A stretch of 64,000 nt of DNA from Phycisphaerales bacterium UBA1910. GTDB taxonomy: Bacteria > Planctomycetota > Phycisphaerae > Phycisphaerales > UBA1924. Both the position numbers and the translations under genes were made by a program. Under the pieces are notes generated by a model. That model made no database searches and was not told the origin of the DNA. It saw only the letters and a list, made by a program, of their open reading frames with translations. Positions 16,892 through 24,148 of the stretch are shown one piece after another. Every line of letters begins with the position of its first letter. Within the stretch, counting starts at the first letter, position 1. The DNA lies in contig DDGE01000036.1 in the NCBI GenBank assembly GCA_002337545.1, forward strand, positions 17,708 to 81,707. Direction: 5' to 3'.

Positions 16892-18499
16892 ATGACACGC
16901 AAGGCAAAGACAACACGCAAGGCACTCGCTGCGACTGCGATCATGACTTCTACGCTCGCGCTGGCAATCTCCGCGGGTACGGCTGCGGCGTACGCAGGCC
17001 CAGACCACGAAAAGCGCACAAACACCCACACGAAGAATACTCAAGACAAGAGCGTCAATATGGACGCGCGTCTGCTCCACTTTGCTCGCTCCGACGAGTT
17101 GATGGGGTCCGATCTGCACAACACGGCGTCAGAATCGATCGGCTCTGTCAGCGACTTCATCGTTGATCGTGGTTCGGGAAATATCGAGTTTGCGATCGTG
17201 AAGAGCGGCGACATCCTCGGCTTCGGGGGCAAGAGCATCGCGGTACCGTACCACAAGCTCCGCTACCAGCCAACGGTCTCCGGGTTCAGCACGAACATGA
17301 CCGAAGAGCAGCTCGAGCGTCAGACAGAGTTCATTCCTGAGAACTGGGAAGACTTGGACAACTCGAACTGGTTGGATCGTGTCAGCGGCTGGATGGACGA
17401 TGACGACATTGATCACGACGACGACTCGATCCGTGAGGCTGTCAGGCGTGGGGATCGTGAAGAAATCGAAGGGCGCGTGACACGCGTGCTCCGCAAGACC
17501 TACAAGGGCGATGAGCATGTGTTCGTGATCGTCCAGGACGATTCCGGCGAGCAGCACAACCTGATTCTGGGTCCCTCGTGGTATGTGATGGGGTCGGAGA
17601 ACCCGATCAACCGTGACGATGAGGTCGAGTTCAGTGTCGTGGAGTATGACACCTACTACATCGTTGCCGATGGACGGGTGAACAACGAATCAGTAACCTA
17701 CCGCGACAACGAGGGGCGTGCATCGTGGGAATCGCGGAACTCCCGAACACCCGCACGATACATTCTTCTTTCTGAGCTCGAGGGCATGAATGCCGAGGTC
17801 GCTGGCACCACGGTCGGGGAGGTTCAGACCACGCTCGTCGAGGGTGGCTCGGGTCAGGTGGCGATGATCGCGCTCGATCCGAACGAGAACTTCTTTGGGT
17901 TGGGTGATGAGTTGTCACTTGTGCCATGGGGAGCGATCTCGCTGCCGCGTGGTTCAGCCATGATGATCAACTCGAACGAGGCGGAGCTCGAGAGAGCGCT
18001 CAAGATGCCCGATGATGTGAGCACACTGCGTACGCCTTCATCGGTGTCGCACGCGTACAAGAACTTCCATCTGGAAATGCCCAGTTTCGAAGCGCGTGAT
18101 AACAGTGTCAAGAACTCCTATGACAACCGCGATCGTGATTCGAAGCGATTCGGGAATGCCTGGGGAGCCGACTCGGATCTGATGGAAGCGCTTCGCGAAG
18201 GCGAGGATGTCATGATCCGTGGGAAGTTCAACGGATTCTCGAATGGCCGCGTGGTTGATGGTGCGCCCGAGGCGCGGTTCATGACCGTGAACACCAGCGA
18301 CGGAACGCAGCGACTGATCGTCGCGCCGGGCTGGTTCGCGGATCGCCAGAACTTGCGTTTCGATAAGGGTGAGACGCTGACGATTGAAGCGAAGCGTGCG
18401 GAGTTCAACGGTCGCGAGTGGATCACGATTATCAGCATCGAGAACGATGATGATGAGTGGACCCTCTGGGACAATGACACCCCAGCGTGGACAAACTAA
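16892..18499 (+). CDS. Secreted protein with two PRC-barrel domains
   Basis: A 535-residue protein. The ATG at 16892, after AAGGAAAGG, opens a signal peptide (basic MTRKAKTTRK, hydrophobic ALAATAIMTSTLALAISAG, AAAYA). The first PRC-barrel is at about 60-115 (SIGSVSDFIVDRGSGNIEFA, then SIAVPYHKLRYQP), the second at about 282-340 (ILLSELEGMNAEVAG, IALDPNENFFGLGDELSLVPW). Between and after them are two OB-like segments with EIEGRVTRVLRKTYKGDEHVF and MIRGKFNGFSN, each followed by an LI-(L/V)-(G/A)-P-(S/G)-W motif (LILGPSWY, LIVAPGWF). These paired blocks suggest an internal duplication of PRC plus OB-like units. PRC-barrels in bacteria occur in stress, photosynthetic and RNA-processing proteins. 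An envelope stress role fits the neighbouring genes (inference). Confidence 0.82.
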   Translation: MTRKAKTTRKALAATAIMTSTLALAISAGTAAAYAGPDHEKRTNTHTKNTQDKSVNMDARLLHFARSDELMGSDLHNTASESIGSVSDFIVDRGSGNIEFAIVKSGDILGFGGKSIAVPYHKLRYQPTVSGFSTNMTEEQLERQTEFIPENWEDLDNSNWLDRVSGWMDDDDIDHDDDSIREAVRRGDREEIEGRVTRVLRKTYKGDEHVFVIVQDDSGEQHNLILGPSWYVMGSENPINRDDEVEFSVVEYDTYYIVADGRVNNESVTYRDNEGRASWESRNSRTPARYILLSELEGMNAEVAGTTVGEVQTTLVEGGSGQVAMIALDPNENFFGLGDELSLVPWGAISLPRGSAMMINSNEAELERALKMPDDVSTLRTPSSVSHAYKNFHLEMPSFEARDNSVKNSYDNRDRDSKRFGNAWGADSDLMEALREGEDVMIRGKFNGFSNGRVVDGAPEARFMTVNTSDGTQRLIVAPGWFADRQNLRFDKGETLTIEAKRAEFNGREWITIISIENDDDEWTLWDNDTPAWTN

Positions 18500-18516
18500 T
18501 ACGGATCTACATATTC

Positions 18517-18552
18517 CCCCGCCGCGTGCTAACGCGCGTGGCGCGGGCTTTG
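18517..18552 (+). terminator. Possible terminator or attenuator hairpin after the PRC-barrel gene
   Basis: A GC-rich imperfect inverted repeat (CCCGCCGCG... /...GGCGCGGG) followed by CTTTG. The stem has mismatches and the T run is short, so it may only attenuate transcription into the next gene. Confidence 0.35.
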
Positions 18553-18588
18553 CAGGACGCTTAACGAGCGCATGAAAGGAGTTTGGCC

Positions 18589-18957
18589 ATGCCTACGAAT
18601 GATCTACAAACCGACAAGAGTGAAAAAACACACGATCGCGAGCCGCATGTATATGCATCTCGTTCTGAAGATCACGATGAGACCGGTTCGCGACTGGTGG
18701 GGGATCGTGTGGTCCCAGGTGATTCGCCCGAAGGGCGGGCGGCCATGCCTGAGCTCAAGCCCAAAGGCTTGATGATCCTCATGGTGTCCGTGCTCTTCAT
18801 GATCATCATCGCATCCATCATTGTGGCGGCGGTCTGGAGTGTGCCGGCTGGCATGCTGGTGCTCGTATTCGGTACGGGGCTTGCTTTCCTCGGGAATCCG
18901 GCGATCTGGGCGACCACGATGCGCACCCAGGAGCGCCGCGAAGGACACGCGAGCTGA
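18589..18957 (+). CDS. Small membrane protein, two transmembrane helices (hypothetical)
   Basis: A 122-residue protein starting at ATG 18589 after AAAGGAG (18575-18581). The first 60 residues are hydrophilic and charged (many D, E, K, R), likely cytoplasmic. Two adjacent hydrophobic helices follow (GLMILMVSVLFMIIIASIIVAAVW and AGMLVLVFGTGLAFLGNPAIWA), with a short basic end. I do not recognise the family. It sits in a row of small envelope-related genes and may be co-transcribed with the DUF883-like and holin-X-like genes that follow on the same strand. Confidence 0.7.
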   Translation: MPTNDLQTDKSEKTHDREPHVYASRSEDHDETGSRLVGDRVVPGDSPEGRAAMPELKPKGLMILMVSVLFMIIIASIIVAAVWSVPAGMLVLVFGTGLAFLGNPAIWATTMRTQERREGHAS

Positions 18958-19038
18958 ACATAGTTTTCGCGGGGACAAGGATCGACTCCCCGATGAACCC
19001 AAAGCTTGATCCAGAGTGCACAGACAAGGAGTATAACG

Positions 19039-19392
19039 ATGTCACTGATGACTACAGATGAAAAAGCAAACACCACAACGAGTTCAGAGTCGAACGATCT
19101 GCGAGAAGGATTCTCGGAAGTCAAGCAGGACGCGCAGCATGTGAAGGAAGACCTCGAAGCGCTGAAGCAGGACGCCACGCAGCTCACTTCGCACGCGACA
19201 GCTCAGGCGATCGAGGCGGTCAAAACCGGGGCAAAGACAGCCGCGGATGTGGCGTCAACGACCGGCGATCGCATGAAGCAGGCTCACTCCACGATGACTG
19301 AGCAGGTCCGTGCACGCCCGACGGCTTCCGTGCTGATCGCTCTCGGTGCCGGTGTCATGATCGGTCGCGTTCTCGCAGCAACCAGGCGCTAA
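19039..19392 (+). CDS. DUF883/ElaB-like small inner-membrane protein
   Basis: A 117-residue protein. The ATG at 19039 follows CAAGGAG; the upstream in-frame ATG at 19006 lacks such a site. Residues 20-85 form a charged amphipathic helix (LREGFSEVKQDAQHVKEDLEALKQDATQL), followed by RARPTASVLIALGAGVMIGRVLAATRR, which is the C-terminal glycine-rich membrane anchor of the DUF883 family (ElaB/YgaM/YqjD type, ribosome-associated, stationary phase in E. coli). The order DUF883-like gene, then holin-X-like gene (19395), reproduces the yqjD-yqjE-type arrangement known in proteobacteria. The 2-base spacing to the next gene makes an operon nearly certain. Confidence 0.82.
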   Translation: MSLMTTDEKANTTTSSESNDLREGFSEVKQDAQHVKEDLEALKQDATQLTSHATAQAIEAVKTGAKTAADVASTTGDRMKQAHSTMTEQVRARPTASVLIALGAGVMIGRVLAATRR

Positions 19393-19394
19393 TC

Positions 19395-20105
19395 ATGTTG
19401 TTGTTCCGTGCGAAAGAACTGCTTGAGGGCAGCAGCGAGCTACTCAAGGCTGAAGCGGAGCTGGCGGGCACGCGTCTCAGACGCGTGCTTGTCCGCTCGC
19501 TCGTTGGTGTCGTGCTCTTTTTGTTTGTGCTGATCGGATTGCTGTTCCTTGTTGCTGGCACAACGATGCTGCTCGCACACGAGGTTGGGTACCCGATCTC
19601 ATTGCTGGTGCATGGTGGGACACTCGTCGCAATTACGATTTGTGTATGGGCATGGCACGCTCGCGCGGATCCGGGTGAGGGGATCGAGTCTGCGATCACG
19701 GAGGATGTCAAGGAGGACGAAGCGATGACTGAGAAGGAAGATGCTAAAGAGCGCATGTCAGACGCGATCGATGAGGATGAGCACACTGAGAAGTCGAATC
19801 CATTGCCGGGTGTCGACAAGATCAAGGACGAGGCCCTCGAATACGCGATGCGTAACCCCGCGGTCGTGGCTGGTGCGGCGATGCTGGTCGTCTCTGCGAT
19901 TGGTCCAGGGCGTTCACTGCGGTTGCTCGCTCGAGGCGTAACCGCGGCGAGTCTGATGAAGTCTGCGATCGGCAACTTCACAGACTCTGATGGTCAGGAT
20001 TCAGAGAAGGATGACACTTCCCGGCCAGCTGGCCCACCTGTTCGGCACCCCGCACACGCGAGCGGTACCAGCGGCAATGGTGCGACGCATTCCCGGATGG
20101 GATAA
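19395..20105 (+). CDS. Phage holin-X/DUF1469 (YqjE-like) family membrane protein
   Basis: A 236-residue protein starting 2 bases after the DUF883-like gene. Residues 1-35 are an amphipathic helix (LLEGSSELLKAEAELAGTRLRRVL), followed by two transmembrane helices (about 36-60 and 66-90) as in the Actinobacterial holin-X/YqjE family. The second half is unusual: an acidic linker (MTEKEDAKERMSDAIDEDEH), then a helix EALEYAMRNPAVVAGAAMLVVSAIG that looks like a second, YqjD-like membrane anchor, then a proline/serine-rich tail. The name 'holin' is historical; the family is associated with envelope stress and not with lysis. Followed by a good terminator at 20167-20202. Confidence 0.75.
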   Translation: MLLFRAKELLEGSSELLKAEAELAGTRLRRVLVRSLVGVVLFLFVLIGLLFLVAGTTMLLAHEVGYPISLLVHGGTLVAITICVWAWHARADPGEGIESAITEDVKEDEAMTEKEDAKERMSDAIDEDEHTEKSNPLPGVDKIKDEALEYAMRNPAVVAGAAMLVVSAIGPGRSLRLLARGVTAASLMKSAIGNFTDSDGQDSEKDDTSRPAGPPVRHPAHASGTSGNGATHSRMG

Positions 20106-20166
20106 GACGCACACGAATCATCTACAACACATGCATCACGAGGCAGCAGCGTGCTGAGACGGACGG

Positions 20167-20202
20167 AGCCGCGTACCAAGAGGGAGGTATGCGGCTTCGT
20201 TC
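20167..20202 (+). terminator. Intrinsic terminator of the DUF883/holin-X operon
   Basis: An 11-bp stem (AGCCGCGTACC / GGTATGCGGCT, one G-U pair) with an 8-base loop, followed by TCGTTC. It lies 61 bases after the stop at 20105. Confidence 0.65.
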
Positions 20203-20229
20203 ATGTGGGTTGAAGCTTCTGCCTGTGGT

Positions 20230-21282
20230 TCAGGTTGGTGGAATCGTGCGCTTGGGGAGTTCCAGGTCAGCGAGCAGTGGGAGATGATCAGATCCGATGT
20301 TCTCGATTCGACGGATGTCGATCAGCTTGAATGTATCCGACACAAGCACATGATCGATCGGGTAGCGGAGGAAGGGGTATGAAGCGGGGAAAGTGTTGAA
20401 CATTCCGCGCCCGATCCGCGGATCGAGAAGCCCGCTGACTTCCTTGGCCTGCATGGTGGTCCATGACCACCCCACATCGTTAAAGTCGCCCGCGAGAATC
20501 CAGTGTTGATTCTGTCGATCTCCGATGTGCGATGCGATGAGATCGAGCTCTATATCTCGCTTCTTGCTTGAGTGACGACCTTCGCCGTCACGCTTTGGGA
20601 GTCCGGGCGGCGCTGGATGGGTGATGATGAGTCGTACGCATTCATAATCAGGAATGCAGAACTGCAGCCAGATCGAGGGCCGGTCCTTATCGACGAGATA
20701 CTTGATCTCACTTGCTTCGATCGGTATTCGCGAGAGCACGGCGACGCCCCGTCCCTTCTCACGCAGTTCTTTCACGATGTGTGGATATTCGGATCGGTGT
20801 GCTTCGATCAGTTCATCCCAGAGTGCATCCGTTTCCACGAGTGCAAGGATGTCGGGGGATTCCCCGATGAGTATGTCCATTGCCCGCGGGGGATCCTCGT
20901 TCTCGAAATCAACATTTGCCGTGATCAGGCGGAGCGCGCTTTTCTGTTCGCGATGAGACCCTGGTGCGATTTGTGACTTCGGAACGGTCACGGTGCGCAG
21001 TGGTGTGAACTGGACCGCCCAGAGCGCCTGCATCAGGACTGTGACTGAAATTATGACGGTGAAGATCCAGAAGAGAACGCCGGTTGCAGGCTTCAGTGGG
21101 AATCCGGTGAATACTGCAGCGAAGAGTACCGCGATCAGCAGGATTCCTACTCCCAGAACCTGTGCCCGTGGGAAGTCGCACACGCGAAGGATCCAGAATC
21201 TTCCGGGCAGGTGTGAGAAGAGCGTGATGATTGTGACGCTCATGGCGAGCAGGCACCATGTCGTGATGAGTAGCGTTTTCAT
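20230..21282 (-). CDS. Membrane-anchored endonuclease/exonuclease/phosphatase (EEP) family protein
   Basis: A 350-residue protein. Three hydrophobic helices occupy residues 1-100 (LLITTWCLLAMSVTIITLF, VLGVGILLIAVLFAAVF, GVLFWIFTVIISVTVLM). An EEP catalytic domain follows: LRLITANVDFEN with metal-binding N, DILALVETDALW with metal-binding E, ITHPAPP, ILAGDFND (catalytic D/N) and GSDHLPLLADLEL with the final D-H pair. This layout matches the YafD-like group of EEP proteins. The active domain would face the periplasm. The substrate (nucleic acid or a phosphoester lipid) cannot be told from the sequence. It starts at ATG 21282 and ends the minus-strand series 22694-20230, although a terminator separates it from the preceding DUF2383 gene. 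Confidence 0.85.
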   Translation of the reverse strand: MKTLLITTWCLLAMSVTIITLFSHLPGRFWILRVCDFPRAQVLGVGILLIAVLFAAVFTGFPLKPATGVLFWIFTVIISVTVLMQALWAVQFTPLRTVTVPKSQIAPGSHREQKSALRLITANVDFENEDPPRAMDILIGESPDILALVETDALWDELIEAHRSEYPHIVKELREKGRGVAVLSRIPIEASEIKYLVDKDRPSIWLQFCIPDYECVRLIITHPAPPGLPKRDGEGRHSSKKRDIELDLIASHIGDRQNQHWILAGDFNDVGWSWTTMQAKEVSGLLDPRIGRGMFNTFPASYPFLRYPIDHVLVSDTFKLIDIRRIENIGSDHLPLLADLELPKRTIPPT

Positions 21283-21351
21283 GCGTGGATCTCCAAGACG
21301 CGGAGTGTATCAGGTCTGGTAATTTTCGGAGAGGGCTCTTGGGCATGGGCG

Positions 21352-21389
21352 CAAAAAGATGACGGAGAGCCACAAGGCCTACTCCGTCA
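21352..21389 (-). terminator. Intrinsic terminator of the DUF2383 gene
   Basis: On the minus strand an 8-bp perfect stem (TGACGGAG / CTCCGTCA) encloses a 14-base loop and is followed by TCTTTTTGC. It begins 30 bases after the stop codon at 21419. Confidence 0.75.
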
Positions 21390-21418
21390 TCCAGGGGACG
21401 AACGAGTTGTTCATGCCA

Positions 21419-21877
21419 TCATGCCCGGGCATCTCGCATGTCGCGGATCTGGTCATGGCGGGCCTTCACACCGGCGTACTGCTCCTGGAGCACATCGTTC
21501 ACGGCGCTGCCAGCGGTTTCCTTGAGCGTGTCCTCATAGCGGTGCTTGATCGCGTCTTCTCCGCGTTCTGCTTCGGCGAGCAATGCGTGCTCGTCGCCCG
21601 ACTGGACGGTCCCGCGGATGTTCACCCACCAACGGTGAACAGTGCCCTTGATTGTGCCGGAGTCATTGGGTTCTTCGCCATTGATCTCGACAAGCGACTT
21701 GAGCTGGCCGGCGTACTGTTCGCGCTCCACCGCGCACTGCCTGAACAGATTGGCGATGTCGTTGTTGTCGATTTTTTCGGCGGCATCGTTGAAGCCTTTG
21801 GAGCTGTCGATATTGATCTCGATCAGGTCCTGGATGCCCTTAATAGTTTCGTCTCGTAGTGTGCTAACAGATTCCAT
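21419..21877 (-). CDS. PA2169/DUF2383-family four-helix-bundle protein
   Basis: A 152-residue protein. It begins MESVSTLRDETIKGIQDLIEI and shows four amphipathic helices with the family signature: D-S-x-x-G-F near residue 25-30, D-x-D-I-A-x-L-F, R-E-Q-Y-A-x-x-L, G-T-x-H-R-x-W, and a C-terminal E-D-x-x-x-x-x-Y. The fold is ferritin-like; the biochemical role is unknown, although members often accompany stress and osmotic genes, as here. The start has AAAGGAG at good spacing. The length is normal for the family. Confidence 0.88.
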   Translation of the reverse strand: MESVSTLRDETIKGIQDLIEINIDSSKGFNDAAEKIDNNDIANLFRQCAVEREQYAGQLKSLVEINGEEPNDSGTIKGTVHRWWVNIRGTVQSGDEHALLAEAERGEDAIKHRYEDTLKETAGSAVNDVLQEQYAGVKARHDQIRDMRDARA

Positions 21878-21933
21878 TGGATTGACTCCTTTGTGTTGTA
21901 TTGTTGTGGAAGCGGGTGCGGGGCGGATTTGAC

Positions 21934-22137
21934 TTATCCGTCCGCAGCATCTTCCACTTCGTCTGCGGCATCTTCGAAGCTGTCTCCGACTTCGTCGGCG
22001 GCGTCGTCGATTGATTCTCCGACTTCTTCCATGGGCTCATCGTTGTCGTCGCAACCGGCGAGGAAGAGTGCCGGTGCTGCGGCGAGCGAGAGCGTCCCGA
22101 TGACCGCGATAGCGCGCTTTGTGGATTTGGAACTCAT
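21934..22137 (-). CDS. Small acidic lipoprotein
   Basis: A 67-residue protein with a lipoprotein signal: basic SSKSTKR, a hydrophobic stretch, and the lipobox LAGC (Cys at about 28). The mature part is about 40 residues and very acidic, with two copies of the unit ADEVxDxxxDAADEVEDAAD-like (SIDDAADEVGD, SFEDAADEVED). The AGAAGGAG ribosome site supports the ATG at 22137. Its mature part resembles that of the entericidin-like gene at 22527-22694 (DDIEAAGDAISDTANDA), so both may be related short amphipathic lipoproteins. The function is unknown. Confidence 0.75.
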   Translation of the reverse strand: MSSKSTKRAIAVIGTLSLAAAPALFLAGCDDNDEPMEEVGESIDDAADEVGDSFEDAADEVEDAADG

Positions 22138-22189
22138 GATTCAACTCCTTCTGTGTATATGTCTTCTCAAGTCTCAGCGGATTCGGGCA

Positions 22190-22372
22190 TCACACCTTGG
22201 CGGGTGAGCCCTTGCCACGCACGAGTCCCGCGATGAGCGAAAGCAGGAAAAGGACAACGAAGACGAAGAAGAGAACCTTCGCGATTGTTGCGGCCCCGGC
22301 TGCGATGCCACCAAAGCCGAAGATTGCAGCGATGATTGCGATGATGAAGAATGTAAGTGCCCAACCAAGCAT
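22190..22372 (-). CDS. DUF1328-family small membrane protein
   Basis: A 60-residue protein almost entirely made of two hydrophobic helices: [20 protein letters not shown], then [21 protein letters not shown]. The sequence is typical of DUF1328 (YtjA-type) proteins: the W at 4, the F-G-F-G-G-I-A turn and the final R-G-K. AGAAAGGAA precedes the ATG at 22372. The conserved element at 22454-22511 lies upstream. Members are widespread, often induced under envelope or osmotic stress; no activity is known. Confidence 0.88.
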   Translation of the reverse strand: MLGWALTFFIIAIIAAIFGFGGIAAGAATIAKVLFFVFVVLFLLSLIAGLVRGKGSPAKV

Positions 22373-22453
22373 GACGAGTTTCCTTTCTGAACGGTTCCCC
22401 GTTCACAGTGTTTTGTGGGCAACGCTTCACGAGCGCTGCGTTGTGTTCATGTG

Positions 22454-22511
22454 TATATTCGGTGACGCGTTTGAACTCCGAATGACGCTCAGATGAATCC
22501 GGGCTCATTCT
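22454..22511 (-). promoter_or_regulatory. Conserved upstream element, copy B (before the DUF1328 gene)
   Basis: These 58 bases align without gaps to 22751-22808 (38 of 58 identical by my count). On the minus strand the conserved order is AGAATGA-R-CCCG-R-ATTCATC, an inverted-repeat-like block, then CGGAGTTCAAAC, then about 13 bases on, CGAATATACACA. The GGA(A/G)T...(N16)...(C/G)AATAT spacing fits an ECF-type promoter (inference). Confidence 0.5.
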
Positions 22512-22526
22512 TCGGTTCATATTCGT

Positions 22527-22694
22527 TTAGTCTTTCGCGTCATTGGCGGTATCCGAGATCGCATCGCCTGCGGCTTCGATGTCGTCGCCGGCGCCTTCAA
22601 CGGTGTTGCATCCTGTCAATGCAAGCGCACTGCCCGCGAACAGGATGGCGATCGCTTGCCCGACGGTGACCCGAATGTTCTTGATGGTTTCCAT
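22527..22694 (-). CDS. Entericidin A/B-like small lipoprotein
   Basis: A 55-residue protein. The frame runs upstream to 22805, but the ATG at 22694 has GAAAGGGG before it and starts the lipoprotein signal METIKNIRVTVGQAIAILFAGSALALTGC. The mature part is CNTVEGAGDDIEAAGDAISD, matching the entericidin family pattern C-N-T-x-x-G-x-G-x-D-I-x-x-x-G-x-A-I. Entericidins are small membrane lipoproteins linked to stress and stationary phase (antidote/bacteriolytic pair in E. coli). Only the family resemblance is certain here. Copy A of the shared promoter element lies just upstream. Confidence 0.8.
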   Translation of the reverse strand: METIKNIRVTVGQAIAILFAGSALALTGCNTVEGAGDDIEAAGDAISDTANDAKD

Positions 22695-22750
22695 GGTGTG
22701 TACCCCTTTCAAAGGTTTCTGCGAGGGGGGCATTCCCCTTGCGTTGTACA

Positions 22751-22808
22751 CATATTGGCGATCGAGTTTGGGATTCCGCTGAAGCGTGGATGAATTCGGG
22801 TTCATTCT
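22751..22808 (-). promoter_or_regulatory. Conserved upstream element, copy A (before the entericidin-like gene)
   Basis: Ungapped match to 22454-22511. On the minus strand it reads AGAATGAACCCGAATTCATC, then GCGGAATCCCAAACTC, then GCCAATATG. The last block sits about 57 bases before the ATG at 22694, a suitable promoter position. The first block (GAATGAACCCGAATTCATC) is a near inverted repeat and is the best conserved part (18 of 20 between copies), suggesting a regulator binding site. Confidence 0.5.
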
Positions 22809-23019
22809 GCAGGTGTCCGGAGTTTCTGGCGTATGAGAGCCCTTACTGAGCGAGAATCGCCTACAGCCTCACACATGGAGTGCTCGTCGGGGAAAAGCGC
22901 AATCGTTTGAGAAGCGAGCGGACGCCCTTTGCGCTTCCAAACCCGGAACCTGAGAGGAAAAAGAATCATCAGTGTCGCGGAATTCTCTTTGGGGCAAAAT
23001 GGTTAGTGGTTACTATGCA

Positions 23020-23697
23020 ATGGTCATGGACCAGAAACTCACCGATTTCGTGGACCACGCGAGGGAAAAGGGCTTTGACCTCGCGACGATTCGCCAGTTG
23101 CTGCTCTCGAACGGCTGGCGAGATCGTGACATCGCCGAGGCGTTCAGTTCCCGAGAACTGGAGTTGCCCGTTCCTGTGCCTTCGTATCCTGGAGTTCAAC
23201 GCACACGGGGGCAGCGTCGAGCGGTGTCACCCTGGCCAAGGCGGGCACGCGAGGCGTTTTTGCATCTTCTGGCGTTCGGGGCACTCTTTACATGGGTGAC
23301 CGCACTTCTTCTGCTGCTCACCACGGCCATCGACTTCGCGTTGCCAGATCCCGCATGGCGGTTGAGTCAGGCGAGGCTTGATGTGATTCGTTCGAATATG
23401 CGTGGGCAGATCGCGACGCTGATTGTTGCGTTCCCCTTCTTCCTCTTCCTCTGGCACTTCCTTTTGCGCGAGGCGCATGCCGGGCGTGGTGCCATTCGTC
23501 GTTGGCTCGCATACCTGACGCTCTTTGTCGGGACCATTACTTTGGCCGGTGACTTGATGACGCTTATCTACTTGCTGCTCGAAGGACAGATGACGATTGG
23601 GATCCTCCTTAAGGGGGGTGTGCTGTTCCTCATCACCGGTGGGATCGTTCTGTATCTGTCGCTCACGCTACGAAGCGAAAGCGAGGCCTGCAGATGA
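23020..23697 (+). CDS. DUF5671-type membrane protein
   Basis: About 225 residues. Starts at 22972 (GTG), 22999, 23020 and 23026 are all in frame; I chose 23020 because the conserved domain starts at DQKLTDFV, but no start has a good ribosome site. Residues 5-45 form a short helical UBA-like module (KLTDFVDHAREKGFDLATIRQLLLSNGWRDRDIAEAF) found at the front of DUF5671 proteins. After a proline-rich linker come four transmembrane helices, with R/W-rich loops. The next gene overlaps by 4 bases (ATGA), so the two are translationally coupled. Function unknown. Confidence 0.8.
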   Translation: MVMDQKLTDFVDHAREKGFDLATIRQLLLSNGWRDRDIAEAFSSRELELPVPVPSYPGVQRTRGQRRAVSPWPRRAREAFLHLLAFGALFTWVTALLLLLTTAIDFALPDPAWRLSQARLDVIRSNMRGQIATLIVAFPFFLFLWHFLLREAHAGRGAIRRWLAYLTLFVGTITLAGDLMTLIYLLLEGQMTIGILLKGGVLFLITGGIVLYLSLTLRSESEACR

Positions 23698-24125
23698 CAA
23701 GCCGCATGCACATCGTCTTCTCCACGACCTCCGCCCTGGTGGTCATCGGAGCCATCATCTGGGGGGTAGTTCTGGTTGGCACGCCTCGGGTGGTCCGCTT
23801 GCAGCGATTCGATGATCAGCGGCTAGAGGATCTTCAAGCCATTTTTCGGGAGGTGCAGTCGCTGTGCCACGACCGGGATATCAAGGATCGCCTCAAACGC
23901 CCCCTGCCGTCGTCACTCGATGAGGTGGCAATGCTGGCGCGTGTCGAGCGGATCAGCCTTCATGACCCGGAAACGGGTGAACGCTACGAGTACATCGTTA
24001 CGAGCCCAACAACTTATGAGTTGTGTGCGACTTTCACACACCGGCGAGTTTCTGACGAGCAGGTGTTCTGGAATCATCCGCCCGGCCAGCAGTGTTTTCG
24101 TATCGATGCACTCGATCCGCCCTGA
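23694..24125 (+). CDS. Membrane-anchored hypothetical protein coupled to the DUF5671 gene
   Basis: A 143-residue protein. Its ATG overlaps the stop of the DUF5671 gene (ATGA at 23694). One N-terminal transmembrane helix (about 8-28, VFSTTSALVVIGAIIWGVVLVG) leads to a soluble domain with RLEDLQAIFREVQSLCHD, then DPETGERYEYIVTSPTTYELCATF and a C-terminal HPPGQQCFRID. The spaced Y-E-L-C-A-x-F block and C-F-x-I-D end recall small extracytoplasmic domains that accompany DUF5671 proteins, but I cannot name a family. Probably periplasmic-facing partner of the upstream membrane protein. Confidence 0.75.
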   Translation: MTSRMHIVFSTTSALVVIGAIIWGVVLVGTPRVVRLQRFDDQRLEDLQAIFREVQSLCHDRDIKDRLKRPLPSSLDEVAMLARVERISLHDPETGERYEYIVTSPTTYELCATFTHRRVSDEQVFWNHPPGQQCFRIDALDPP

Positions 24126-24148
24126 TGATTACGACAAGGAGCTGAAGA

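Noticed and set aside
18970-18992. Hairpin CGGGGA/TCCCCG after the gene ending at 18957
   Set aside because: The stem is only 6 bp and no T run follows, so I do not call it a terminator.
19395-20105. Holin-X-like gene as evidence of a prophage
   Set aside because: The family is a YqjE-type membrane protein paired with a DUF883-like gene. No other phage gene is present nearby.
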